DNA of 64,000 nucleotides, taken from contig NC_092667.1 of the NCBI RefSeq assembly GCF_032118995.1, positions 984,931 to 1,048,930 on the forward strand, given 5' to 3'. The notes below the pieces were generated by a model. That model was not told where the DNA came from. It searched no databases and was given only the letters and a program-made list of their open reading frames with translations. Of this stretch, positions 43,278 through 54,033 are shown one piece after another. The translations under genes were made by a program, and so were the position numbers. Source of the DNA: Asterias amurensis (lineage: Eukaryota > Echinodermata > Asteroidea > Forcipulatida > Asteriidae). Position 1 is the stretch's first letter. Each line of letters begins with the position of its first letter.

Positions 43278-46200
43278 CTGAACAAAATCAACCAGAAATA
43301 AATAGTCTCATTGCATAAATTTTGGAACAGGATCGTATGGAAAGTACACGTTATTTTTGTTGAGGATTAGATTCAAGTCCCCACCCTCTAGTTTTTTAAT
43401 AAAAACACACCATTCAACCATTCAGTGAATTACACGATCATGTTTCAGTCAACCCGCAGGTCACTAAATTTTGTTTCCTTTTATCTGCAAATTATTCATC
43501 GTTTTTCGTGCGTGACCTCTGTGTGAATATTTAATAAGTCTAAAGGGCTTCTGGAATTCGGTCGTTTTCGGCCTTTTCTGAAATGTCTCAACCAAAAGAA
43601 TGTACCAGTAAATTGAAACGAAGAGCATATCTGTCGTTATGTATGAAGAAATCGGTGAAACTCAAATTTTAAAAAGATAAATTTGTACGTAAAAAATGGC
43701 TTCAAAAAGAAAGAAAACAAGTTACAAAAACACCGCAAATTTTCAGCTAGTTCAGTCAGGATACAGCGATTTCCATCGGTAGTCCAAGACTCCCATTACG
43801 AAAAAATCAACCATTATTCCTTATGGTTTACCTGCACGGTGATTGGCTGACGATGACATCATCCATTGATATGACAGCTTGCTGTTTTTTGTGGGTATGG
43901 TGCCCCGACCGCCAAGCCAGCGTTGGTCAATAACAAAAGACCCTGTCTACAATGAGCTAACCCCCCAGATTCAGCTCATTCAGCTGATTGTAGACAGGGT
44001 CTTTTGTTATTGACTAACGCTGGCTTGGCGGTCGGGGCACCATACCCACGAAAAACAGCAAGCTGCCACATCAATGGATGATGTCATCGTCAGCCAATCA
44101 CGGTGCAGGAAAACCATGAGGTTTAAAGCCGTTGGACACTTTCGGTAAACAGTATTGTCCAAAGGCCCAAGGTTCGTGTATCACAACTTATATATAAAAT
44201 AACAAACCTGTGAAAATTTAGGCTCATTCGGTCATCGGAGTCGGGAGAAAATTACGGGGAAACCCACCCTTGTTTCCGCACGTTTCGCCGTGTCATGACA
44301 TGTGTTTAAAATAAATCCGTAATTCTCGATATCGAGAATTGATAATTGTTTCAATGTTTTCTCAAAAAGTAAAGCATTTCATGGAATATTATTTCAAGAG
44401 AAGTCTTTCACCATTACCTTCTGTAAATCCTGTAAGTTATTTGTAAATCTGTGAACTTTTATTTTTTTGTCTGTGCCGAAAGTGTCCAATGGCTTGAATG
44501 GTTGATTTTTTCGTAACGGGAGTTTTGGACATCCGGTGGAACTCGCTGTATCCTGACTGGACTAAGATCACAGATTTACAAAAAGAATACACTGTCTATA
44601 AACATCCCTTAAATATTTCTGTCTGAAATGTCATATTGATGAGAAATAAATAACACTTATTTATTTCCCGTTTGGAGTTTATCGTTCAGTGAGCGTTTTG
44701 TTAGTGTTTTTTTTTAACTCTGTGTAGGCCTAATTATGTAAAGAGTGTGTTCGGTTTGTCACTATTTTTCTCGTGACCCATATGACCGATCGATTTAAAA
44801 CTTGTACAGGTTTGTCAGTTTATGTATATGGTGGTTTTCACATAGTACTTACACTGCCAGCAACTGTTTTGTTAGCAAAAACTAATTTAGTAATGTTCCT
44901 TTAAATCAAGGCTAGAACTGTAATGCCGTGTTAGTTGGATGGTAAAGTGACCCTCAGCCACGGGGCACAAATTATTATGTAGCTTTATAAAGTAACACAC
45001 TTTGCAATATTGTTATAAAACAATATCGACCTCAGTATTTTATATAAAAAATTAGTTTTTGTTAAGATTTGATTTCAAAGAAAAATATATAGTCTTCATT
45101 CGAGTTGTTATCTTGTTTTCAATATGCATGATTCTTTGAAAGTCTAGTTAACATACTGTCTGTAGCGGGTTTTAACAAAACATCAGTCCTGATTTAGAAT
45201 ACAGATTTACGACTGTTGTTAATTATAATACGGTAAGCCACTCCATACCTGTATGATGTAAATTGGGAAACTGTATCTTGTTTTCCACCAACTCTGTCAT
45301 AGTATAAGAGGAACGTCAACAGATATTTCCTCTCACTTTAGATTTGTTCTTATTTTACCCTTTATATAGCCCTGAACCGTGTGTTACATTTTGGCATTGT
45401 GTTGTCAATTTGTCACAAAAAGGGGTAAAAATAAATGTAAGACTATATAGGTTATCATTTCTATAATTGTGTCAGACCTTCAATTGCCATGTCGTTGCAT
45501 CCAATCCAGAACCTTCCACTGATGCACATGTTGAGGATATGTTGTAACTCTTCTTCTTGAGGAACAACCATCATCCCACCCAACTCAACACAAATCTGCT
45601 TGCCCTCTTCCCATGTAACGCTGGCATTGTGCATCTTGTAGCATTTGTCTCGCCACTGACTCCAAGAAGGAGGGCACGGCGGTGTCCCTCCGGTAGGTGT
45701 CCCTCCGGTAGGTGTTCCTCTTGTAGGTGTCCCTCCGGTAGGTGTCCCTCCGGTAGGTGTCCCTCCGGTAGGTGTCCCTCCGGTAGGTGTCCCTACGGTA
45801 GGTGTTCCTCCGGTAGCTGTCCCTCCGGTAGGTGTCCCTCCGGAAGGTGTCCCTCCGGTAGGTGTTTCTCCGGTAGAGGTCCCTCCGGTAGGTGCTCCTC
45901 CGGTATGGGTCCCTCCGGTAGGTGTCCCTCCGGTAGGTGTCCCTCCGGTAGGTGTTCCTCCGTTAGGTGTCCCTCCGGTAGGTGTCACTCCGGTAGGTGT
46001 CCCTCCGGTAGGTTTCCCTCCGGTAGGTGTCCCTCCGTTAGGTGTCCCTCCGGTAGGTGTCCCTCCGGTAGGTGTCCCTCCGGTAGGTGTTTCTCCGGTA
46101 GAGGTCCCTCCGGTAGGTGTCCCTCTGGTAAGTGTTTCTCCGGTAGAGGTCCCTCCGGTAGGTGTCCCTCCGGTAGGTGTTTCTCCGGTATGGGTCCCCC

Positions 46201-46351
46201 CGGTAGGTGTCCCTCCGGTAGGTTTCCCTCCGGTAGGTTTCCCTCCGGCGGGGGCGTTCTTCCAACACCGCCCATTTACGACAGCGTATTCTGCCATCAT
46301 AAATATACCAACAACACCTAGCAGTTTGGTCGCCAACATTTTGCAGACCAT
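43096..46351 (-). CDS. Secreted C-type lectin with pentapeptide-repeat stalk, two exons
   Basis: Exon 1 is 46351-45478 and exon 2 is 43277-43096, joined across a ~2.2-kb intron (donor GAAG|GTCTGA, acceptor TTTTGTTCAG|GTACC) in phase 1. This gives 351 residues. The protein has a signal peptide, a stalk of about 40 TPTGG-type repeats, then one C-type lectin domain split by the intron. Lectin landmarks are WSQWRDKCYKM, WEEGKQICVELGG, FWIGCNDM (exon 1), then WAYGEPSNGIEDCVE and GWNDLPC...DLFCQ (exon 2). An EPS tripeptide stands where mannose-type lectins have EPN, and the WND motif is present, so Ca-dependent sugar binding is likely. The role (defence, mucus or adhesion) is inference. The intron holds a large hairpin element and a family F element. 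Confidence 0.88.
43753..44559. mobile_element. Large hairpin element in the lectin intron, with nested family C
   Basis: The left arm at 43753-43950 and the right arm at 43980-44559 are complementary over ~200 bp. Examples are CAGTCAGGATACAGCGA with its complement, GACCCTGTCTACAAT with its complement, and GGGTATGGTGCCCCGACCGC with its complement. The right arm is interrupted by a TTAA-type element at 44123-44497, so the hairpin came first. Confidence 0.88.
44123..44497 (-). mobile_element. TTAA-type MITE, family C, nested in the hairpin
   Basis: Terminal repeats AAGCCGTTGGACACTTTCGG and the complement of AAGCCATTGGACACTTTCGG. TTAA on the left, TTGA on the right. The interior shares CAAACCTGTGAAAATTTAGG and the TCGGTCATCGGAGT segment with family A in reverse orientation, so it is a relative. 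Confidence 0.8.
44567..44904 (+). mobile_element. TTAA-flanked MITE, family F, left-truncated copy
   Basis: Matches 41282-41634 (GATCACAGATTTACA, TCTGTCTGAAATGTCATAT, TCAGTGAGCGTTTTGTTAG, GTAATGTTCCTTTAA). It starts immediately after the right end of the large hairpin. Confidence 0.75.
45478..46351 (-). CDS. Lectin exon 1: signal peptide, stalk, first half of lectin fold
   Basis: It starts at ATG 46351 (a second in-frame ATG at 46339 could also serve). The leader MLATKLLGVVGIFMMAEYAV is hydrophobic and cleavage is likely near VVNG|RC. Residues ~34-230 are the repeat. CPPSWSQWRDKCYKM starts the lectin domain, and the exon ends after MAIE plus one base. The stalk is rich in Thr, Gly and Pro and could carry O-glycans; this is inference. 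Confidence 0.88.
45665..46250 (-). repeat. 15-bp coding minisatellite in lectin exon 1
   Basis: About 39 tandem units of GGTGTCCCTCCGGTA on the plus strand, coding TPTGG on the minus strand, with substitutions that give STGET, HTGGA and NGGTP variants. The period stays a multiple of three throughout. The long open frames on the other strand and frames are side effects of the repeat. Confidence 0.95.
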
Positions 46352-46382
46352 CTCTTGACAAATTTACTTTACTGCCAGCCAA

Positions 46383-47180
46383 CCGAGGTACCCAAGACTA
46401 AATAATTACGTACATTTTTTTGCCTTTTCAGATAATTTCAATTTCAGACGTGATGAGTCCCAAGGGAACAATAAGTGCTTCCCATTAACGGCTTCCGGTA
46501 ATTTTTATGGCGATTATTTTTCATACGGTAAAAATGAACACAATAGTTTCTGAAGGCTTTTAATTTAAAACTCCGGGTATCAAATGCTCGTAATGATTAG
46601 ATGCAAGGCATTAGTTCTGTAGGATCACAATGATGACGGAAAATTACGCGATCACATCCGTTCATCTGTGAAGGGGGGAAAGGGCCAGGGAAATTCAACA
46701 CGATTTACATAATAGCTAGACGATTGCCATTGACTTGAACAACACGTGTATAAAATACCAATGTCTATATCAATTTTTAGTTTTATATTTTTTTCTACAA
46801 ACACAATTACACCATGTTAAACTATTTCTGTGACGTCACTCTATTGTTGAAAGTGTAGATTATTTTTACGAATCGACACTTTGTTACGAATCGACACTTT
46901 GTTACGAATCGACACTTCGTTACGAATCTACACTTTTTCGTAACATAATCTACAGTTGAGTGTAGATTCATTACATACTTAAGTAAATAGTTCAACTTGA
47001 AAATAACTGTCTTTCCAAACTGAAAGATAGCATGAAGTGCAACAAAACATAGCTGAAAATATGTTATCTTTCAATTTACAAAAACATTTTGCAGTAATTA
47101 AAATAATTATAAAATTTCACCAACCGTCGTTTGAAAACGTATACGAAGTCAAAGATAGACTAACTAGTGTTGTTTCTATT
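46383..47180. other. Upstream of the lectin; short tandem repeat at 46866-46940
   Basis: The likely lectin promoter side; no TATA box was assigned. 46866-46940 has four ~18-bp units of GTTACGAATCGACACTTT. 46460-46500 matches a dispersed repeat also seen near 40.1, 47.6 and 54.1 kb (GGGAACAATAAGTG and ACGGCTTCCGG). Confidence 0.5.
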
Positions 47181-47398
47181 GAGAACTCCAATAGAGCGAT
47201 CCAGTAGGCTCCGCCCACGACACACGTGTGAGCAAGAACACGTGGGGCTCTCCAATGCCTTTCTGCACAACTCTGTCGCGCGCGCCAATAATTTTATACG
47301 CGCACGCATGTCGGACCTTATTTGTCCGACCTTCGTAGCGTTGTGATTGGTCAACTAGCAATGGGGCGGAGCTTAGTGGATCGGTCTATTCATTGAAA
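47181..47398. mobile_element. TIR element H next to the duplicated segment
   Basis: Imperfect ~30-base inverted ends: CAATAGAGCGATCCAGTAGG at the left and the complement of CAATGAATAGACCGATCCAC at the right, both running into CTCCGCCC. Its right half plus six flanking bases is repeated at 51124-51208. Confidence 0.7.
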
Positions 47399-47404
47399 CT
47401 GCTT
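47320..47404 (+). repeat. 85-bp direct repeat, left copy
   Basis: Identical apart from about one base to 51124-51208 (ATTTGTCCGACCTTCGTAGC ... TTGAAACTGCTT). The pair flanks the left copy of the segmental duplication. Confidence 0.9.
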
Positions 47405-48529
47405 TAAACCCGCCGAGGCCTGGTTCTTGAAAATTTACCTCGACTTCGTCTCGGTAAAATTATCGAGTCCAGGCCTCGGCGCGGGTTTAAACCACTAGTT
47501 GAAAACCTCTTTACCACACATTGATTCCCTTAATTAATAATGAACGCCTACACAAATTATATGGTTCATCCCATAAAAGATAATCACCATCAAATTCCCG
47601 GTAGCCGTTAACGGAAGGCACTTATTGTTCCCTATGAACCTTTCACTACTGACCTGAAATAATCTGTTATTCAATTAAAAAATGGTTTATTAAAACACGT
47701 ATCGCAGTTAAAAACTGAATTGCACAAGATAACATCAAATAATTATGTTAAAACATACATCAAACAGAAATTAACAATAAGAAGATTAAACAAGTAATTA
47801 TGATTAAATACATTGTCAAAAATACATTGGTAAAACCCAGAAGGCACATATACTCACATAATTGTTTTAAAAGGCATTTAAAATACTGACGATTTGTAAT
47901 TGTTCTTTTATTGTAACGAACTGTTCTACATTTGGACGAAAATGTAGATAAATATTTTTATAACAAATGTGGTACATTCTTAGCAATTTGAACCACGAAT
48001 ACTGCAATAGTTTTGAAAACTAAACATCTTTTCAGCAAACACGAGCGGCAGGGATGGGATAAAAACTATCAGACCGTAAAGGTAATTCGGACTATGATGA
48101 ACGCAATAAGTTATAGACTAGGTACGCTGTGGTCACGTTCATTAGACCGGTGAGTATCGCGCGGGCAAATCCTGCAAGCACAACAACTCGCTTTAAAGCA
48201 GAATCAGGTTACTAGATGCCCAAATTACACTACTGCATGGTTCTGGCTGGTGCATGACTTGATTTTTGCTTGGCAAATACATTTTGTCCAGCGGTATTTC
48301 CAGCTTTATGGAACTGGGCCCTGGTCACCACTGCTTCCAAGCACCTCTGAGCCATCAGCTCTCAAGAGAAATTAATGCGGTGGAATTTTTGTACGATTTT
48401 TGTTTTTGTCACAGAATCATTTTCCACATCAACAATTTATTGGTGGAACGATTACAGTAGTAGTCCCAGCCTATTTCTATACCATCCCCCTGGTAATAAT
48501 TAATAAGCAGGACAGTTCTTTTCACAACT

Positions 48530-48655
48530 GAGAAGTCTCCCGAACACCCGAACAATCTACTCCGCGGTAGTAGAATTAAGCAAGGCAGTTCTCTATAAGA
48601 ACAAACTCTACCTGGCAAGTAGATACACACATGGTGTTACCGCAAACCAAATATA
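48530..48655 (-). repeat. Fragment of foldback family D (in D1; also 55020-55145 in D2)
   Basis: Contains TCTCCCGAACACCCG and ACACATGGTGTTACCGCAAA, matching the right arm of the foldback at 63060-63295. Confidence 0.5.
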
Positions 48656-48965
48656 TATGGAATGATTACATTTAGGACAAAAAATGTATGTTCAATAAAA
48701 TCATGAAATTTGTAAAAATGAAGAAATCCTGCTCAAATTCTTATCGCTTTGGACACATTGGTGATCCAGTGGATACCTTTTAGCCACCGGACAGCCAAAT
48801 CGCCTGAAGCAATACACTGTATATAGCATAGGAAAAAACATCAATGATAACTAATTAGATAGTCAACATTGATAGGCATACGTGTCCATGGCAATCCTTT
48901 ATAATAGACCATTATGTTCATGCCATTTACAGTTGACTTGTTAAATGTTAATGATAATTTTAGCT

Positions 48966-49615
48966 TTAAAGGCACACTGGACACTTTTGGTAATTACTAT
49001 AAAAAAGAAATTGTTATCATAAAACCTTACTTGGTAACAAGCAATGAAGAAATGCTCATAGTATCAAGCATTGTGAGAAACGGCTCATTCATTCATTCAT
49101 TCAATGGTTTATATTGAATTCGCTGCAGCAGCAGAGTTTATAGACAGTAACACAATTAAAAATCTGTAGTAAAACATTACATTAATAGTTAAAATGGCAT
49201 TAAAACTATAATTATATTACACAAAAAATGGAATTAATATTTATAAAATTGTTCACTCTAAATGGGGAGGTGATTAACATAATTAAGAATTCTCGGAGTA
49301 AAACCACACAATAATAATTAAAATGTCATCTAATCTGTTACACACAAAAACGGAGATGTTTATAAAACTGTTCCTTCTGAAGTAACGTAGTTTTTGAGAA
49401 GGAAGTATTTTCTCAGTAAAATATTTTAATTGAACTCGTGACCTTAGCAGAGCTTAGATCTCGAATGCAAGCACCAGAAAGCACAAATGACACGGGTGTT
49501 TTTTCTTCCATTATTCTCTCGCAAATTCGACAGGTTTTTTATTTAATGTATGTTGAGATACACCAAGTGAGAAGACTGGTCTTTGACAATTACCAAAGGT
49601 GTCTAGTGCATTTAA
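48966..49615 (+). mobile_element. Family A MITE, copy 15 (in D1), with insertion
   Basis: TTAA ends at 48966 and 49612. The body is split at GGCTC/CCTTCTGAAG by a ~285-bp insertion (~49085-49370) that begins (ATTC)n and ATTCAATGGTTTATATTG, i.e. a (GAAT)n-tailed retroposon end on the minus strand. A family-F-like end (TTAAAGGGACATTGCAGAAC) starts at the right TTAA. Confidence 0.8.
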
Positions 49616-49740
49616 AGGGACATTGCAGAACTGGTTTTTGCTAAACATTTTAACTTGCCATTTTTTATTTTATTTTTTTTTTTTAAACCTCGAATTTTCA
49701 ATTGTAAATGTGTCTACAATTGTATTTTTTAACGTTTTTT

Positions 49741-49942
49741 AACAAAAGGGCATTTATGAATGGGAATAAAAGATTAGTGACTCGTTCTTAAACGTCCGTT
49801 TAAAACCTTGCAGGGTCGTTGCCGTGCGATAAAGGCTCTCGCTTTCGGCTCGGGCCTTTATCACACGGCCGCCGACCCTGCCGGCTTTAAACGGCCGTTG
49901 AAGAACTCGTCGCTACCCTTTTATTCCCTTAATGATGGGGCC
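49741..49942. mobile_element. Foldback element with TTCGGCTCG loop (in D1; D2 copy 56235-56436)
   Basis: The arms include GGGAATAAAAG, CGTTTAAAACCTTGCAGGGT and GATAAAGG with their complements. The loop is CTCTCGCTTTCGGCTCGGG. A related, more diverged copy lies at 58757-58952. Confidence 0.8.
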
Positions 49943-50379
49943 TAACTCTACTTCACAAACACCCTTTCTCTTTTTTTTCTCTTTTTTTTTTGAAACTATG
50001 TGAAACAAGTCACCTGAGGAAAAAAGTCATAGATAATAGAGTGTTTATTACGTTTTAGTGTTTTGCAGCACAATTTGTTTTGGATTTTTTCCCCACGTTC
50101 TAACTTCATTATTTTAAGGATGTTTAAATGATACTTTATTAAAAATGTACGTAACTTTAAAACACAATGTTTAACACAATTAATTAGGGGGAACAAAAAG
50201 AATCTATTATCCCAGTTAATATTTCATCCAAGACCTTGCCTTCAAAAAAAAAACTGTTATTAATGTAAAAACTCCAGCACTCCGCCTTGCAAAAGAAACT
50301 TCTCACGGTTTGGCCCGGGCCTTCCTTTATCACACCGGCCACGCCATGTCGGTTTTAAACGGCGTTTCCAGTTGATGGA

Positions 50380-51054
50380 GCATCATGGATGTATTTCTGA
50401 CTATACCTTATTGATTATCTTGAAGTCGGACCGTGATACTTTGTTGATCTTGTAGTTGATGGGAAGTATTTATATTTGTTAAGTTGATTATCTTGCAATT
50501 GATGGAGTTCTGAAGTTGTACTTGTTTATGAGTATCTTGTAGTTGATGTATTTCTATTTATATTTAGTTGACTTGCAGTTGATGTAGGTATTTTTGATTT
50601 TAATCAAAAATACCAACTTAAAAGTTGTAGCATGATGAAGGTATTTCTGATTATACTTTGTTGATTGTTATTGTGGTATATCTGATTAAACTCATGTTGA
50701 TTATACTTGATGTTGGTGGAGGTATTTCTAATTATACTTTGTTGATTATATTGTTGTTGATGAAGGTATTTCTGATTGTACTTTGTTGGTGATGGTATTT
50801 CTGGTTATACTTTGTTGATTATATTGTAGCTGATCAAGGTATTTCTGATTATAAATACTTTCTTGATTATACAGTTAATGAAGGTATTTCTGATTATACT
50901 TTGTTCTTGATTATATTGTAGTTGACGAGGTATTTCTGAATATACTTTGTTGATTATCTTGTAGTTAATGAAGGTGTTTCTGATTATTCTTTGTTCTTGA
51001 TTATATTGTAGTTGACGAGGTATTTCTGAATATACTTTGTTGATTATCTTGTAG
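50380..51054 (+). repeat. Minisatellite upstream of the truncated TSR exon copy (D1)
   Basis: Tandem ~45-bp units of GTATTTCTGATTATACTTTG then TTGATTATCTTGTAGTTGAT, ending at the acceptor of the TSR exon. Each unit repeats a TTGTAG|TTGATG(G/A)AGG segment that looks like the real acceptor plus the first exon bases. Confidence 0.85.
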
Positions 51055-51123
51055 TTGATGGAGGGTGGACAGACTTTGGTTCGTGGGAGCCCTGTAGCGT
51101 CTCTTATGGAGGTGGTATAACAT
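51055..51123 (+). pseudogene. Truncated copy of TSR exon A
   Basis: The first 69 bases of the TSR exon ([20 protein letters not shown] then GIT), with its acceptor, broken at the junction with the 85-bp repeat. No donor follows. A by-product of the D1 duplication. Confidence 0.9.
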
Positions 51124-51208
51124 ATTTGTCGGACCTTCGTAGCGTTGTGATTGGTCAACTAGCAATGGGGCGGAGCTTAGTGGATCGGTCTATTCATTGA
51201 AACTGCTT
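51124..51208 (+). repeat. 85-bp direct repeat, right copy
   Basis: Starts directly after the truncated TSR exon copy. It continues past the end of element H into the same flanking bases (AAACTGCTT), so it is a copy of the locus and not a second insertion of H. Confidence 0.9.
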
Positions 51209-51600
51209 CAACACATGGGGCAAAAGTCAGAGAATAGACTCTTAAATGTAGATTCGTGAATACAATGTACTCGCCTTCGGCTCGTACATTGTATTCACGA
51301 ATCTACACTTTCTCGTCCACTCTCCTTAACATATTAATTTTGGTTTTACCTTACACCGAAGAAGCATTATAAAGACTAGCGGGATGCCGCGCTTCGTGCG
51401 GCAACCCCGCTTGAAAGCCCTTCGTATAAGATGCTGCCGATGTAGCGTTGTGTTCGGGGGAGGGTAAATTGAGGGCAGGCAGGGTCACAATACAAATCAC
51501 TCCACCCATCCTAAGTTAAGACGAATCTTAGTGCTTTGTGAAATCTTACACTTGCCCGTTTTTTCCGTTTCGGCATTATTTTGACGATCCATCTATATTT
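51209..51600. repeat. Two hairpins and unplaced DNA
   Basis: 51248-51306 is a near-perfect hairpin (GTAGATTCGTGAATACAATG arms, loop TCGCCTTCGGCTC). 51378-51412 is a short one, CGGGATGCCGCGCTTCGTGC then GGCAACCCCG. 51500-51555 has a family-G-like end (CTTAGTGCTTTGTGAAATC). Confidence 0.65.
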
Positions 51601-52600
51601 TCCAGTTTCGAGCGAGTCCCGCTAGGCCTATAGTGGTTCTTTCCCAGTCCCGTTTATACCCAATTTCGTTTATTTTGTTTCCGTTCAGTTTATTATTTTC
51701 CTGTCCTGTATCGTTTTCAAGTCTCTTTTCCTTTCCCGCTGACCTCATAATATCACTTTATTTTTTTTCACGTCATTTATTTTGCCGTTCCCCCACTCCC
51801 TGTCCCACCGTGTGCCCGAGTCCATCTCCCGTCCCATAATCACACCCGCGCCTCCGTGCCTCCCCGTCCAGCGATCCCGTGCGTTGGCATTGTTTTTTTG
51901 CTTGCCACTGTTTGGCCCATAACACTCATGTTTTCCAATTTCGCGCGGGTCCCACTATAGTGGTTCTTTCCCAGTCTCGTTTATACCTCGTTCTATAATG
52001 TTTTTTCAGTTTTGCGCGGGTCCCGCTTGTGGTGGTTCTTTCCAAATCTCGTTTATACCCCATTCCAATGTTTTCCAGTTTTTGTGCGGGTCCCGCTGAT
52101 AGTGGTTCTTTATCCCCGTCCATGGTTTGATTTTTCCCCCGGTCAGTTTTATGTTCTCCTGTCTCCAATATCCCATCATCATAGTCCCTTTTCATTTTGT
52201 TAAATCTCCACCCAAGCCCTGTTCATTTTCCTCGTCAGTTTTTGCCGTTCCTCCGTCCCCCGTTCCACAGACGCGCCACGTTGTGCCCCTTCCTCCTGTC
52301 CCCGTCCCTAACTCGGCCTCCTTCCCGTGCGTGCGTGGATTATTATCACTGTTTCCCGTCCCCATGACTCGAGTTTCCCCGTTCCGCGCGAGTCCTGTCA
52401 GTGGTTCTCCATTTCGTGTATTTTTCCCCGTTCAGTTTATTATTTTCCTGTCCCATGTCATCATTATTCCCCTTTTCCTTTTCCCCTTTCTGTATTATTT
52501 TCACAGCCCTTTTAATTCGTTCCCTTTCTTTCCCCGTCGGCCGCCCCTTCCCACAGACGTACCACACTGCACGCTCCTTCCCCATCTCCCTGTCACACAA
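51600..52600 (+). repeat. Pyrimidine-rich degenerate tandem tract
   Basis: A 1-kb block with a strong C+T bias on the plus strand. It contains at least five degenerate copies of TTTCGCGCGGGTCCCGCT followed by GTGGTTCTTTCCCAGTCTCG and TTTATACC, near 51604, 51937, 52012, 52080 and 52384. Long open frames on both strands have skewed composition and no domains. Confidence 0.7.
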
Positions 52601-53040
52601 CGTGCTCTGATGACCCCCTCCTCCGCCTGTCGAGTCGATCCCCGTTGTCATCCCGTTCTTTACTGTACGAGCGAAGTTACTGGACGCTCGCGCTATGACT
52701 GTGACATCACAAAGGGCGCCTGACGGAAACAATGCAGACCCCCTGACAACCATATGGCCACCATCAACCCCAAAGTTAGTACACACAGCTCGCTTTGACT
52801 GTGACGGCACAAACAACACATATCCCATGCCCACGGGTACCCCGAAGTTGACCCCAGGACGCATCATTATAGCAGGGTGCGGACACCACTTGACGTGAAA
52901 ACAACATGGCGGCGCCCTAAAACAACATAGCGACGCCCATCGCAACCTCGTCCCCGAGGGGGCGAGGTAACCGAGCGCAAGCGGATAGTCGGATATCGCA
53001 GCGCCGCGGGTAGGAAGTTGGTCTCTTCTTTAAATATATA
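52600..53040. other. GC- and CpG-rich patch, probably dispersed repeat
   Basis: Contrasts with its AT-rich surroundings. Contains TCACGTCAAGTGG-type, GCGACGCCCAT and CCCCGAGGGGGCGAGGTAAC segments and many CpGs. No domain is recognisable in any frame. Confidence 0.35.
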
Positions 53041-53840
53041 GATGTTTATTCTTGTGCCGTGTTTGTACAAAATATATCGGTCTCGTTATTGTAAAAAAAA
53101 ATAGGGTTCGTTGTTTTACTGACTGAATTAGACATCAATATCTGACGAAGCTACTTATTTGCTATGCCAGCCAGCTAATGGTTGGAACTGCAATACATCC
53201 AATTTCACCCAACTACTTTCAATGGAATCTTCAAGTGTCGTGCGTATACAATTATTTGAATTGTGTTCTTCAGATACAAAGTCTGTTTAAATTCATGTCT
53301 ATAAGAAAAAATAGCCCAACCTCGGGAAAAAACAACCAACAACACAATTGTTTTTTAATGCTTTTATCTGGCATCAAATTCTGAGTCATTGGTTTTTGTC
53401 ATTATTATGATGATGAACGAACATTGCATTATTAACGCTTAATAGTTTTATCATCCTTGCGATGTACACGTCAACTGTGAAAGAGGAATTCATAAATACC
53501 TAAGACAGTTTATCCATTCTGATTGGTCGAGAGGGCATCACGAGGGGGTTGTTTAAACGGCTGATATAACGCTAGTAAAAAGTGTTGAAACATGGACGTG
53601 ACACGCGAGCTTGCACCTGTGCGTATAAGACATTTTCTTCATTCCTATTGATCGAGAGCAACGGCAACATCACGGGATACGCACGACGCGCACAGCATCT
53701 CCTTATAAGGAGTTGTTTACCCGAGGGCCTTACCATTTCAAAGCTGGAGGGGTGTTGTGTTGAAAGAAATCATTGAACAATTATATTGTTTGCATTTACT
53801 TTACCTTTTGACCAAAAGGTGTTGATGTTTTTTGACCGAA
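53041..53840. other. Intergenic, no gene recognised
   Basis: AT-rich. 53510-53760 has GC-richer sequence (GATTGGTCGAGAG, ATCGAGAGCAACGG) that looks like dispersed repeat. No gene evidence. Confidence 0.4.
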
Positions 53841-54033
53841 AAGGTATTATGAATGGGAATCAAAGTGTGTTGAATCGGTTTTCAACTAGTGGTTTAAACC
53901 CGCCGAGGCCTGGTTCTTGATAATTTACCTCGACTTCGTCTCGGTAAAATTATCGAGTCCAGGCCTCTGCGCGGGTTTAAACCACTAGTTGAAAACCTCT
54001 TTACCACACATTGATTCCCTTAATTAATAATGA
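53841..54033. mobile_element. Complete foldback element at the left edge of D2
   Basis: The arms include GGTTTTCAACTAGTGGTTTA, CCGCCGAGGCCTGG and GATAATTTACC with their complements, around the loop TCGACTTCGTCTC. The outer left arm (53841-53894) is missing in D1, which fixes the direction of the duplication. Confidence 0.85.

Larger units (their letters stand above)
47405..51123 (+). repeat. Segmental duplication, left (derived) copy D1
   Basis: Matches 53895-57868 almost base for base: same hairpin, same dispersed repeats, same family A copy with the same insertion, same minisatellite. Its left edge falls inside one arm of a hairpin that is whole in D2, and its right edge falls 69 bases into a TSR exon that is whole in D2. 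D1 is therefore a copy of D2. Differences are a few substitutions, small indels and fewer minisatellite units; D2 lacks ~45 bp present in D1 near 50303-50350. Confidence 0.92.

Noticed and set aside
45557-46321. 254-codon plus-strand frame (and two other minus frames) over the lectin repeat
   Set aside because: Shadow frames of a 15-bp minisatellite. The minus-strand frame at 45478-46351 alone has a signal peptide and a lectin domain.
52127-52945. Two ~200-codon frames on opposite strands
   Set aside because: Low-complexity pyrimidine tract; Pro/Phe/Ser-rich or Lys/Gly-rich shadows without domains or splice support.
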